From Citrobacter rodentium NBRC 105723 = DSM 16636 (GTDB lineage: Bacteria > Pseudomonadota > Gammaproteobacteria > Enterobacterales > Enterobacteriaceae), in NCBI RefSeq assembly GCF_021278985.1, contig NZ_CP082833.1:1674001-1738000 (forward strand): DNA of 64,000 nt, written 5' to 3'. Under the pieces are notes generated by a model, which saw nothing but the letters and a program-made list of their open reading frames with translations, made no database searches and was not told where the DNA came from. Position 1 is the stretch's first letter. Every line of letters begins with the position of its first letter. Shown one piece after another: positions 22,786 through 31,711 of the stretch. A program made the position numbers and the translations under genes.

Positions 22786-23421
22786 GTGAAGCGACCTGGA
22801 ATCATCCTTATTTGCCTGCTGTTACAGGCATGTTCAGCCACCACCAAAGAGCTGGGCCATTCTCTGTGGGACAGTCTGTTCGGCACGCCCGGCGTACAGC
22901 TGACGGACGACGATATTCAGAATATGCCCTACGCCAGCCAGTATATGCAGCTTAACGGCGGGCCTCAGCTGTTTGTGGTGCTTGCTTTCGCCGAAAACGG
23001 GCAGCAGAAATGGGTGACTCAGGATCAGGCCACCCTTGTGACGCAGCATGGTCGCCTGGTGAAAACGCTGCTCGGCGGCGACAACCTTATTGAAGTCAAT
23101 AATCTCGCTGACGACCCGCTTATCGCACCCAACCAGATCGTCGACGGCGCTACCTGGACCCGCACAATGGGCTGGACCGAACACAAGCAGGTTCGCTACG
23201 CCACCGTGCGCTCGGTCTTTACGTGGGATGGCCGCGACACGGTAAAAGTGGGCAGCGATGAAACGCCCGTACGCGTGCTGGACGAAGAGGTGACCACCGA
23301 CCAGACGCGCTGGCATAACCGCTACTGGATCGACAGCGAAGGGCAAATTCGCCAGTCGGAGCAGTATCTTGGCGCGGGATTTTTCCCGGTGAAAACCACG
23401 CTGATCAAGGCGGCAAAATGA
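22786..23421 (+). CDS. yjbF: Lipoprotein YjbF
   Basis: YjbF is a predicted outer-membrane lipoprotein of the yjbEFGH polysaccharide operon, related to GfcB of the group 4 capsule operon. The signal peptide ends in the lipobox LLLQAC. The GTG at 22786 is preferred: GGAGAAG lies just upstream and it reproduces the MKRP start of E. coli YjbF; the ATG at 22771 has no ribosome site. The stop overlaps the start of yjbG by four bases. Confidence 0.92.
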   Translation: MKRPGIILICLLLQACSATTKELGHSLWDSLFGTPGVQLTDDDIQNMPYASQYMQLNGGPQLFVVLAFAENGQQKWVTQDQATLVTQHGRLVKTLLGGDNLIEVNNLADDPLIAPNQIVDGATWTRTMGWTEHKQVRYATVRSVFTWDGRDTVKVGSDETPVRVLDEEVTTDQTRWHNRYWIDSEGQIRQSEQYLGAGFFPVKTTLIKAAK

Positions 23422-24155
23422 TGAAACGGACACTTTTCGCGCTGCTTATCAGCCTGAACGCCGCGTCGGTTTTTGCCGCCGGCACCGTAAACGTCTTTAT
23501 CGCCGGGACGCCGCAGGCTAAAACGCTGACCGGCGCGGAACGCCTTATTGATCTGGTGGGACAGCCGAGGCTGGCGAACAGCTGGTGGCCGGGGGCGGTG
23601 ATTAGCGAAGAACAGGCGACCGCGGCGGCGCTGCGCCAGCAGCAGGAACTGGTCGCGCGACTGGCGGCGCTGAGCGCCGGAGAGAGCGGCGATGACGCGG
23701 CCGCCATTAACGCCCTGCGCCAGCAGGTGCAGGCGCTCAGAATCACCGGCAGGCAGCGGGTGAATCTCGATCCGGACGTGGTGCGCGTCAGCGAGCGCGC
23801 AAATCCGCCGCTACAGGGAAACTACACGCTGTGGGTGGGTCCGCAGCCAGCGGAGGTCACCCTGTTCGGTCTGATGAGCCGTCCGGGAAAATTGCCGTTT
23901 ATGCCGGGGCGCGACGTCGTCAGCTACCTCGAAGGGCAAAGCCTGCTCAGCGGCGCGGATCGCAGCTACGCATGGGTTATCTACCCTGACGGACGCAGCC
24001 AGAAAGTGCCGGTCGCTTACTGGAACAGGCGTCACGTTGAGCCGATGCCCGGCAGCATTATTTTTGTGGGGCTGGATGATGCCGTCTGGAGCAGCGAACC
24101 GGATGCGCTGAACGCCGACATTCTTCATACCCTGACGCAGCGGATACCCGAGTAA
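23418..24155 (+). CDS. yjbG: YjbG, periplasmic polysaccharide-operon protein
   Basis: The 245-residue protein has a signal peptide ending near VFAAGT and belongs to the GfcC/YjbG family found with exopolysaccharide exporters. The central region contains GNYTLWVGPQPAEVTLFG, a family hallmark. Its start overlaps the yjbF stop (ATGA) and its stop overlaps the yjbH start, showing translational coupling. Confidence 0.92.
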   Translation: MMKRTLFALLISLNAASVFAAGTVNVFIAGTPQAKTLTGAERLIDLVGQPRLANSWWPGAVISEEQATAAALRQQQELVARLAALSAGESGDDAAAINALRQQVQALRITGRQRVNLDPDVVRVSERANPPLQGNYTLWVGPQPAEVTLFGLMSRPGKLPFMPGRDVVSYLEGQSLLSGADRSYAWVIYPDGRSQKVPVAYWNRRHVEPMPGSIIFVGLDDAVWSSEPDALNADILHTLTQRIPE

Positions 24156-26251
24156 TGAAAAAAATACATCTGCTCAGCTTACTGGCGCTGGGCATCAGCG
24201 CGGCCTGTCATGGCGAAACGTACCCGGCGCCCATTGGCCCCTCGCAGTCTGATTTCGGCGGCGTGGGGCTGCTGCAAACCCCGACCGCGCGCATGGCGCG
24301 TGAAGGGGAGCTAAGTCTTAACTATCGCGATAACGATCAGTACCGTTACTATTCGGCCTCGGTGCAGCTGTTTCCCTGGCTGGAAACCACGCTGCGTTAC
24401 ACCGACGTGCGTACCAGACAGTACAGCAGCGTGGAGTCCTTCTCCGGCGATCAAACCTACAAGGATAAAGCTTTCGACCTGAAGCTGAGACTGTGGGAAG
24501 AGAGCTACTGGCTGCCGCAGGTGGCGGTGGGTGCGCGGGATATCGGCGGTACCGGTCTGTTCGATGCCGAATATATCGTGGCGAATAAAGCCTGGGGGCC
24601 GTTTGATTTCTCGCTCGGCCTCGGCTGGGGCTATCTCGGCACCAGCGGCAACGTAAGCAACCCGCTCTGCTCGGTCAGCGACAAATACTGCTATCGCGAT
24701 AACAGCTATCAGCAGGCCGGTTCCATTGACGGCAGCCAGATGTTCCACGGCCCGGCGTCGCTGTTTGGCGGCGTCGAATACCAGACGCCCTGGCAGCCGC
24801 TGCGCCTGAAGCTGGAGTATGAAGGCAATAACTATCAACAGGACTTTGCCGGCAGGCTGGAGCAGAAAAGCAAGTTTAACGTCGGCGCCATTTACCGCGT
24901 CACCGACTGGGCCGACGTTAACCTCAGCTACGAGCGCGGTAATACCTTCATGTTTGGCGTCACCCTGCGCACCAACTTCAACGATCTGCGTCCGACTTAC
25001 AACGATAATGCCCGACCGAAATACCAGCCGCAGCCGCAGGATGCGATCCTGCAACACTCGGTGGTCGCCAGTCAGCTTACGCTGCTGAAATACAACGCCG
25101 GACTGACGGACCCCAAAATTCAGGTGAAGGGCGATACGCTGTACGTCACCGGCGAGCAGGTGAAATACCGCGACTCGCGGGAGGGGATCGAACGGGCGAA
25201 CCGGATCGTGATGAACGATCTGCCGGAGGGGATCCGCACGATCCGCGTTACCGAAAACCGTCTTAACCTGCCGCAGGTGACCACCGAAACGGACGTCGCC
25301 AGCCTGAAGCGCCATCTGGAAGGGGAGCCGCTGGGGCACGAAACGCCGCTGGCGCAAAAACGCCTTGAGCCGGTGGTTCCCGAAAGCACCGAGCAGGGCT
25401 GGTATATCGACAAGTCGCGCTTTGCCTTCCATGTCGATCCGGTGCTCAATCAGTCGGTGGGCGGGCCGGAAAACTTCTACATGTATCAGTTAGGGGTGAT
25501 GGCCACCGCCGACCTGTGGCTGACCGATCATCTGCTGACCACCGGCAGCCTGTTTGGCAACCTCGCCAACAACTACGACAAGTTCAACTACACCAATCCG
25601 CCGAGCGACTCGAAGCTGCCGCGCGTGCGCACCCGCGTGCGTGAATACGTGCAGAACGACGTGTACGTCAACAACCTGCAGGCCAACTACTTCCAGTACT
25701 TCGGCAACGGTTTCTACGGCCAGGTCTATGGCGGCTACCTGGAAACCATGTACGGCGGCGCGGGGGCCGAAGTGCTTTATCGCCCGGTAGACAGCAACTG
25801 GGCGTTTGGTCTGGATGCGAACTACGTGAAACAGCGTGACTGGCGCAGCGCGCAGGATATGATGAAATTCACCGATTACAGCGTGAAGACCGGGCATCTG
25901 ACGGCTTACTGGACGCCGTCGTTCGCGCAGGATGTGCTGGTAAAAGCGAGCGTTGGTCAGTATCTGGCGGGCGACAAGGGCGGCACGCTGGATATCTCTA
26001 AACGCTTCGACAGCGGCGTGGTGGTCGGCGGTTACGCCACGCTCACCAACGTGTCGCCGGACGAGTACGGGGAAGGGGATTTTACCAAAGGGATCTATGT
26101 CTCCATTCCGCTGGATCTCTTCTCCTCAGGCCCGACCCGCAGCCGCGCGGCGGTGGGCTGGACGCCGCTGACGCGCGACGGCGGTCAACAGTTGGGACGT
26201 AAATTCCAGCTGTATGATATGACCAGCGATAAGAACATTAACTTCCGTTGA
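24155..26251 (+). CDS. yjbH: YjbH, predicted outer-membrane protein
   Basis: YjbH (698 residues, as in E. coli) belongs to the GfcD/YjbH family of outer-membrane beta-barrel proteins that act with YjbE, F and G in polysaccharide export. It has a signal peptide cleaved near CHG-ETYPAP and long stretches of alternating hydrophobic and aromatic residues typical of barrel strands. It is the last gene of the operon. Confidence 0.94.
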   Translation: MKKIHLLSLLALGISAACHGETYPAPIGPSQSDFGGVGLLQTPTARMAREGELSLNYRDNDQYRYYSASVQLFPWLETTLRYTDVRTRQYSSVESFSGDQTYKDKAFDLKLRLWEESYWLPQVAVGARDIGGTGLFDAEYIVANKAWGPFDFSLGLGWGYLGTSGNVSNPLCSVSDKYCYRDNSYQQAGSIDGSQMFHGPASLFGGVEYQTPWQPLRLKLEYEGNNYQQDFAGRLEQKSKFNVGAIYRVTDWADVNLSYERGNTFMFGVTLRTNFNDLRPTYNDNARPKYQPQPQDAILQHSVVASQLTLLKYNAGLTDPKIQVKGDTLYVTGEQVKYRDSREGIERANRIVMNDLPEGIRTIRVTENRLNLPQVTTETDVASLKRHLEGEPLGHETPLAQKRLEPVVPESTEQGWYIDKSRFAFHVDPVLNQSVGGPENFYMYQLGVMATADLWLTDHLLTTGSLFGNLANNYDKFNYTNPPSDSKLPRVRTRVREYVQNDVYVNNLQANYFQYFGNGFYGQVYGGYLETMYGGAGAEVLYRPVDSNWAFGLDANYVKQRDWRSAQDMMKFTDYSVKTGHLTAYWTPSFAQDVLVKASVGQYLAGDKGGTLDISKRFDSGVVVGGYATLTNVSPDEYGEGDFTKGIYVSIPLDLFSSGPTRSRAAVGWTPLTRDGGQQLGRKFQLYDMTSDKNINFR

Positions 26252-26258
26252 TGCTTCA

Positions 26259-26328
26259 CGCCGGGCGGCACTGCGTTTGCCCGGCCTACGATTTTGTAGA
26301 CCCGGTAAGCGCAGCGCCACCGGGCGAA
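26259..26328. repeat. REP pair (BIME)
   Basis: Two inverted REP units follow yjbH, one ending TTGCCCGGCCTACG and one reading CCCGGTAAGCGCAGCGCCACCGGGC. Confidence 0.8.
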
Positions 26329-26413
26329 CACGCCAAACATACACAAAAAATATAGATCTCCGTCACATTTTTGCGTTATACAGGAACCTCGCCACTGAGA
26401 AAGAGGTGCTGTT

Positions 26414-26824
26414 ATGACGTCACTATCTCGTCCGCGCGTGGAGTTTATCTCCACCATCTTACAGACCGTGCTGAACCTGGGCCTGCTGAGTCTGGGGCTG
26501 ATCCTGGTTGTCTTCCTCGGCAAAGAGACGCTGCATCTGGCCGATGTGCTGTTCGCCCCTGAGCAGACCAGCAAGTATGAGCTGGTGGAAGGGCTGGTGG
26601 TCTATTTTCTCTATTTCGAATTTATCGCCCTGATCGTTAAGTATTTCCAGTCAGGTTTTCACTTTCCGCTGCGCTACTTTGTCTATATCGGGATCACCGC
26701 GATTGTGCGGCTGATCATCGTCGATCATAAATCGCCGATGGATGTGCTGATCTACTCGGCGGCGATCCTGCTGCTGGTGATCACGCTCTGGCTCTGTAAT
26801 TCGAAACGGCTGAAGCGGGAGTAG
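26414..26824 (+). CDS. psiE: Phosphate-starvation-inducible protein PsiE
   Basis: This 136-residue inner-membrane protein has four hydrophobic helices and matches E. coli PsiE over its whole length. Its function is not established; in E. coli the gene responds to PhoB and CRP. AGAGGT precedes the ATG. It stands alone between yjbH and the PTS operon. Confidence 0.95.
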   Translation: MTSLSRPRVEFISTILQTVLNLGLLSLGLILVVFLGKETLHLADVLFAPEQTSKYELVEGLVVYFLYFEFIALIVKYFQSGFHFPLRYFVYIGITAIVRLIIVDHKSPMDVLIYSAAILLLVITLWLCNSKRLKRE

Positions 26825-26843
26825 CCTGCGGGAAAGCGTAAAA

Positions 26844-26886
26844 TGTGATCTATATAGATTTAATTTAAAACTATATGGTTTTAAAT
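26844..26886. promoter_or_regulatory. Candidate operator region of the PTS operon
   Basis: Two palindromes lie about 80-100 bases upstream of the IIA gene. The first is the perfect ATCTATATAGAT (26848-26859), preceded by a CRP-like TGTGA half-site at 26844. The second pairs ATTTAAAAC (26863-26871) with GTTTTAAAT (26878-26886) across six bases. Either could bind the GntR/UTRA regulator encoded at the end of the operon. Confidence 0.45.
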
Positions 26887-26964
26887 GCGTGCCATGAAAC
26901 CTGAGTGCGGTGAGGGATCTCACCAGAGGTGGATGTATTCATTCACATTTCATGGAGAGCGCAA

Positions 26965-27285
26965 ATGTTTAACGAAACAAGCTACGAAGAGTTAGTGATG
27001 GGCCTTATTGTTAATGCCGGTCAGTGCAAAAGCTGCGCGTTTAAGGCATTGCAGGAGGCCCGGAAAGGCAACTATCCTGCATCCTCTGAACAGATGGAGG
27101 CATCAAAACAGGCGGCGAAAGCGGCTCACGCCATCCAGACCAGACTCATTGAATATGACGAAGGGGAAGGAAAAATACCGGTTCACTTAATTATGGTCCA
27201 TGCTCAGGATCATTTAATGACGGCGATGCTTGCTCAGGAGCTTATCCAGGAAATGATTGCGCTGAATTTCCCGGACATTCGTTAA
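26965..27285 (+). CDS. PTS lactose/cellobiose-family IIA component
   Basis: This 106-residue IIA protein passes phosphate from HPr to the IIB domain. The all-helical lactose-family fold is recognisable and the phosphorylated histidine is His79 in VHAQDHLM. The ATG at 26965 is chosen because GGAGAG lies six bases upstream. It is the first gene of a five-gene operon whose sugar is unknown. Confidence 0.92.
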   Translation: MFNETSYEELVMGLIVNAGQCKSCAFKALQEARKGNYPASSEQMEASKQAAKAAHAIQTRLIEYDEGEGKIPVHLIMVHAQDHLMTAMLAQELIQEMIALNFPDIR

Positions 27286-27309
27286 TCCCCTCTTTGACAG
27301 GAATCAGGT

Positions 27310-29010
27310 ATGTTTCAATCCTCACTATTGGGGCGGATCACTGACGCCTCGCAGAAAATGGCCGCCGAGGTTCATTTACGCAGTTTGCGCGATAGTTTTA
27401 TTATTGCGGTACCTTTCCTCGTGCTGGCAGGATTATTTATCATGCTCAATTATGTCATTTTTGACACGAATGGCATGCTCAGCAATCTGTTATCTACGGA
27501 AACCTTGCTCCGCTTACGTAATATTGGCGAGCGCATCCTTAACGGGACCATGAATATATTATCACTGATGTTAGTGATATTGGTTGCGTATCATATTGCC
27601 AGTAAGAAAAAGCATCACACGCCGGTTATTCCGGCGATGGTCGCGCTGGCGGTTTTTTACGTCCTGATGCCGGTAGAAACCACGCAAACGCTGGCAAATG
27701 GGCAGGAAATAAAACAGACCGGTATTGTGCCCTATGCGTATACCAATGCAGGCGGCGTATTCCTGGCGATCTTAACGGCGATACTGTCGACCAGGCTGTT
27801 TTTATGGATTTCGAAAAGCAAGAGGCTACAGATTCGCCTGGGCGATGAAGTTCCGCCAATGGTAGTGCAGTCCTTCCAGGCGATGTTTTCGATTATGCTG
27901 ACCATCGGCCTTTTCGCGCTGCTGGCTTTCGCGGTGAATACGCTTGGCCACACGGAGGTTCAGGCGCTGATACAGACGCTCATTCAGGCGCCGCTGGTGC
28001 ATTTAACCACCAACCTGCCCGGATTTCTGACGCTGACCACTTTAACCAATATCCTGTTTTCGCTGGGGATTCATCCTGGCGGGATTATCAACCCCGTGCT
28101 TGAGCCTCCGCTGCTGGTCGCCATGCAGGAAAATATGGCGGCTTTCGCCAGCGGGCAGGTTCCGCCGCATATCATTGTGCTGCCGTTTCGCGATCTCTAT
28201 GGTCATATGGGCGGTACGGGAAGCACGCTGGCCCTGCTGCTGGCCGTTTTTATCCGCAGTAAATTGTCCAGCCATCGTAAATTTTCCCGCACGGTGATTG
28301 CCCCCGGCGTATTTAACATCAACGAGCCGGTCATTTTTGGTTTTCCGGTACTCTATAACCCGTTGATGATGATCCCGTTTATCCTCTATCCGCAAATTAA
28401 CTTTATCATCGCCTATTTCGCGACCTCCTGGGGATGGGTGTCAAAAATTGTCGCCTACGTCCCGTGGTCAGTTCCGCCGTTTATTTCCGGATGGCTGGGG
28501 TCCGGCGGCGATTTCCGTAACGTTATTTTGCAGGCGGTTTTACTGGCGCTGGGGGTGGTGATTTATATGCCATTTTTACAGGCTTATGAAAACGCCATCA
28601 TGAAAAGCCGGAATGAAAAAGTAATTGATGAACTGGCTGCCGCGCCAAAAGAAGAAACGACCCTTGACAGCCCGGCGGATATTCATCTGCTGGACGGCAA
28701 AACCATTATTCTTGCCTGCAACGAGGGTATGTCCACCTCATTAATGGCGTCGAAGATGCGCAAATATACCGAGAGCCAGAACTGTACGTTAACTATCTAT
28801 GCGGTTAACGCCGGCAGGCTGGCGCAGGAGTATGAGCAAGCGCAGCTGATATTGCTCGGACCACAGCTCGCTTATCTTCAGGAGACGATCGCCCAGGATA
28901 TTAACCATCATTGCCCCGTGGCGCCGATCGATCCCCAGCACTTTAGCAAACTCGATGGACCCGCAGCGGTTCAGGCTGCCTTAACCTTCTTTATTAAGGA
29001 AAAATCATGA
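27310..29010 (+). CDS. PTS lactose/cellobiose-family IICB fusion
   Basis: This 566-residue permease has an N-terminal IIC membrane domain (about 1-440, around ten helices, with the family's HPGGIINPVLEPP-like sugar-site region) fused to a C-terminal IIB domain. The phosphorylated cysteine is Cys470 in LACNEGMSTSLMASKM. Lactose-family IIB domains are often separate proteins, so the C-B fusion is notable but not unique. The stop overlaps the next start (ATGA). Confidence 0.92.
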   Translation: MFQSSLLGRITDASQKMAAEVHLRSLRDSFIIAVPFLVLAGLFIMLNYVIFDTNGMLSNLLSTETLLRLRNIGERILNGTMNILSLMLVILVAYHIASKKKHHTPVIPAMVALAVFYVLMPVETTQTLANGQEIKQTGIVPYAYTNAGGVFLAILTAILSTRLFLWISKSKRLQIRLGDEVPPMVVQSFQAMFSIMLTIGLFALLAFAVNTLGHTEVQALIQTLIQAPLVHLTTNLPGFLTLTTLTNILFSLGIHPGGIINPVLEPPLLVAMQENMAAFASGQVPPHIIVLPFRDLYGHMGGTGSTLALLLAVFIRSKLSSHRKFSRTVIAPGVFNINEPVIFGFPVLYNPLMMIPFILYPQINFIIAYFATSWGWVSKIVAYVPWSVPPFISGWLGSGGDFRNVILQAVLLALGVVIYMPFLQAYENAIMKSRNEKVIDELAAAPKEETTLDSPADIHLLDGKTIILACNEGMSTSLMASKMRKYTESQNCTLTIYAVNAGRLAQEYEQAQLILLGPQLAYLQETIAQDINHHCPVAPIDPQHFSKLDGPAAVQAALTFFIKEKS

Positions 29011-30053
29011 TCAACTGTGCTTATATTGGTTTTGGTAAAAGCGCCACGCGCTACCATTTACCTTACGTTTTGTTGCGTAAAGATAAATATCACGTCAAAC
29101 GTATCTTCGATATTCAGCGTAAGCCGGAGCTCGAAGCCAGCGCGCAATATCAGCATATTGCCTTTACTTCCGATCCCGACGATATCCTGAACGACAGCGA
29201 GATCCAACTGGTCATTATCTGCACCCACCCTGACAGCCATTATCAGTACGCGAAAATGTGCCTGGAGAAGGGCAAAAATGTGATGGTGGAAAAGCCCTTC
29301 ACCACCACGCTGGAGGAGGCCAGAACGCTGTTTGCGCTGGCGCGGGAAAAAGGCTTAACCGTCACGCCCTTCCAGAACAGACGCTTCGACAGCTGCTTCC
29401 TGACCATGAAGCAGGCTATTGAAAGCGGCAAGCTGGGCGATATTGTCGAAATTGAGAGCCATTTCGACTATTTCCGCCCGCAGGCGGAAACCTGTCCGGG
29501 CAGCGACTTCAACGGCGCGTTCTATGGTCTTGGGGTGCATACGGTTGATCAAATACTCTCGCTGCTCGGGCGGCCACAGCAGGTGGGATACCATCTGCGC
29601 AAGCTGAGGAACCCGCTTAACCCTGACGATACCTTTGACGTGCATCTCTATTACGGCAAGACGACCGCAATTGTCAAAACCAGCCATCTGGTTAAAGTCC
29701 CCGGACCACGGTTTATCGTGCATGGCACCAGGGGATCGTTTATTCGTTACGGTATCGATCAACAGGAGACCAGCCTGAAAGCGGGCATCATGCCGGGCGA
29801 TCCGGCATTTGGCGAGGATCGGGAAATGGCGGTGCTTGAGTATGTGAACGCTGCCGGTGAGTCCGTCCGCGAGACGCTTGCGGCGGTGCCGGGGGACTAT
29901 GGTCGCGTTTATGATGCGCTGTTCTGGACCCTGACCACAGGAAAAGCGAATTACGTCAGCGAAAACGAGGCGTTGACCAACCTCGAAATTCTCGAAGCCG
30001 CATTTCGCCAGCCGTCGCCAGCCGTGGTGACGCTTGCCACGGAGGCGTCATGA
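29007..30053 (+). CDS. Gfo/Idh/MocA-family oxidoreductase
   Basis: This 348-residue NAD(P)-dependent oxidoreductase has an N-terminal Rossmann fold (GFGKSATRYH), the family motif EKPFTTTLEEA with the catalytic-site lysine, and a C-terminal alpha/beta domain with GLGVHTVDQILSLLG. It overlaps the preceding and following genes by ATGA, so it belongs to the PTS operon and probably modifies the imported phosphosugar. Substrate unknown. Confidence 0.9.
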   Translation: MINCAYIGFGKSATRYHLPYVLLRKDKYHVKRIFDIQRKPELEASAQYQHIAFTSDPDDILNDSEIQLVIICTHPDSHYQYAKMCLEKGKNVMVEKPFTTTLEEARTLFALAREKGLTVTPFQNRRFDSCFLTMKQAIESGKLGDIVEIESHFDYFRPQAETCPGSDFNGAFYGLGVHTVDQILSLLGRPQQVGYHLRKLRNPLNPDDTFDVHLYYGKTTAIVKTSHLVKVPGPRFIVHGTRGSFIRYGIDQQETSLKAGIMPGDPAFGEDREMAVLEYVNAAGESVRETLAAVPGDYGRVYDALFWTLTTGKANYVSENEALTNLEILEAAFRQPSPAVVTLATEAS

Positions 30054-30913
30054 TGAAACGGATCCTTAACTGTCGGGCCAGCGACTTTTGTCTGCCGGTC
30101 ATGGGCGACGAACTGCGTGAAGCGATCGTCGCCAGCGAAGGGCGGGTGATTATGGCCGAGGTCGCCGTGCAGGCGCCGCCGCTGTTCGCCGAAGTCACCA
30201 ATGCTGAACTGCTGTGCGCATTTGGCGCCGATTTGCTGTTGCTGAAGGGGATTAACTGCCTGCATCCGGTACTTAACGGCGGTGATAGTCGGTTTGGCGA
30301 CGATCCCATCACCCAGGTAAAAGCGCTGACCGGGCGCTTAACCGGCGTCAGTTTTGAGGTGCTGGCAGAGAAAGCGTCTCCATCGCCCAACGCTTTCCTG
30401 CTCGCGCATTTTCACGCAATGGCGCACGCCGATTTCTTCTGCCTGACCGGGTACGACAAACTCGGCGTCACGGCTGAACGCATGTGTCAGGCGATTGAAC
30501 AGCTCCGCGCGCAAACCGACAAACTGATACTGGTGGCTAAGTTCTCTACGGCGGGGCTGGCGCAGCCGGAAGAATATGTCAGCTATATCAGAGCTGGCGC
30601 GCATGGCGTTATTTTCTCTGCGCCTGGCGGATGCCGCGGCGCGGCGGAGGTGAACGTCAGGGAGATCGTCCAGGCGGTGCAGGCGTGCGGCGGTCTTGCC
30701 GTCACCACCCTGAGCAGTAGTCAGGAAGGGGCGGATTGTGCTACGGTGCGCGAAATTGGCCTCGCCAGTAAGCGCTGCGGTAGCGATATGCATAATTTTG
30801 GCGACGCCGGCGTGGCGGGCATGGCCGATCCGCAGGCGCTCAATGCGCTGTCGGTCGCTATTCGGGGGCGACGACATACCTGGGTGCGAATGGCGGCTTC
30901 GCTGTCCCGATAA
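30050..30913 (+). CDS. Uncharacterised TIM-barrel-like protein of the PTS operon
   Basis: This 287-residue protein resembles an uncharacterised family (DUF7916, from memory) often found next to PTS genes. Repeating beta-alpha units such as DLLLLKGINCLHP, KLILVAKFSTAGL and GAHGVIFSAPGG suggest a TIM barrel. It overlaps the oxidoreductase gene by four bases. No catalytic residues can be assigned. A hairpin of GGCCCC and GGGGCC follows it, before the regulator gene. Confidence 0.7.
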   Translation: MMKRILNCRASDFCLPVMGDELREAIVASEGRVIMAEVAVQAPPLFAEVTNAELLCAFGADLLLLKGINCLHPVLNGGDSRFGDDPITQVKALTGRLTGVSFEVLAEKASPSPNAFLLAHFHAMAHADFFCLTGYDKLGVTAERMCQAIEQLRAQTDKLILVAKFSTAGLAQPEEYVSYIRAGAHGVIFSAPGGCRGAAEVNVREIVQAVQACGGLAVTTLSSSQEGADCATVREIGLASKRCGSDMHNFGDAGVAGMADPQALNALSVAIRGRRHTWVRMAASLSR

Positions 30914-30952
30914 ATTTTTCCGGCCCCGTAAGGGGCCGTTTATGGAGGGTTT

Positions 30953-31657
30953 ATGCCGAAATATATGGACATCTATCACAAGGTGCGGCACCGCATTGTG
31001 GCAGGCGTTTACGCTCCGGACAAAAAGCTTCCCGAAGGAACCCGCCTTGCCGCAGAGTTTGCCTGTAGTGAATTAACGGTCGCCAAAGCGCTGGATCTGC
31101 TGGTCAGAGAAGGGCTGGTATTACGCAAGCGCGGGCTGGGATCGTTTGTTAAGCGCCAGGTTTCCGCCGCCAGCAATTCCCATTTAATTGGCACTGCACA
31201 GCGTTGCGCCAGCTACGGTAAGACGTTATCGACGCGGATAGAGCAGTACGCCGCTGTACCGGCAAATCAGGACATCGCGCAAAAATTACAGATACCGGAA
31301 GGCGAGCTGGTGCATGAAATTCAGCGGGTGCGTATCATTGACGACCTGCCGTCGATTATTGAGTATACCTGGATGCCGGTTGCTCTCTTCCCTCATCTCA
31401 ACCTGAGCCATATTCAGCACTCTATCTATGCTTACCTCACCCACGAACTGGGGCACACAATCCACAGCGCGCATATGACGGTCACCGGGCTGAACGCCAG
31501 CGAACAGGAGCGACAGTGGCTGAAATTAAGCGAGCCGACCATTTTGATTCAGGTAGAGCAGACGGCTTTCCTGGATAACGGCAGACTGTTCGAGTACTCC
31601 CGCGCCCGCCATCTCTGGCATACCTTTAATTTTGAAACCGACTACGTGCGCGTATAG
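30953..31657 (+). CDS. GntR/UTRA (HutC-type) transcriptional regulator
   Basis: The 234-residue protein has an N-terminal winged helix (about 1-70: LPEGTRLAAEFACSELTVAKAL) and a C-terminal UTRA ligand-binding domain, the usual arrangement of sugar-phosphate-responsive repressors. GGAGGG precedes the ATG. As the last gene of the PTS operon it is the likely local repressor, with the palindromes at 26844-26886 as candidate sites. Confidence 0.88.
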   Translation: MPKYMDIYHKVRHRIVAGVYAPDKKLPEGTRLAAEFACSELTVAKALDLLVREGLVLRKRGLGSFVKRQVSAASNSHLIGTAQRCASYGKTLSTRIEQYAAVPANQDIAQKLQIPEGELVHEIQRVRIIDDLPSIIEYTWMPVALFPHLNLSHIQHSIYAYLTHELGHTIHSAHMTVTGLNASEQERQWLKLSEPTILIQVEQTAFLDNGRLFEYSRARHLWHTFNFETDYVRV

Positions 31658-31667
31658 GAAGTATCAG

Positions 31668-31695
31668 ACGAGAAAAGGCGGCCCGCAGGCCGCCT
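31668..31695 (-). terminator. Rho-independent terminator of xylE
   Basis: The stem AGGCGGCC/GGCCGCCT with a four-base loop is followed on the minus strand by TTTTC. It lies 16 bases downstream of the xylE stop and may also stop readthrough from the PTS operon. Confidence 0.75.
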
Positions 31696-31711
31696 GTAAA
31701 GAGAGAGCGGA

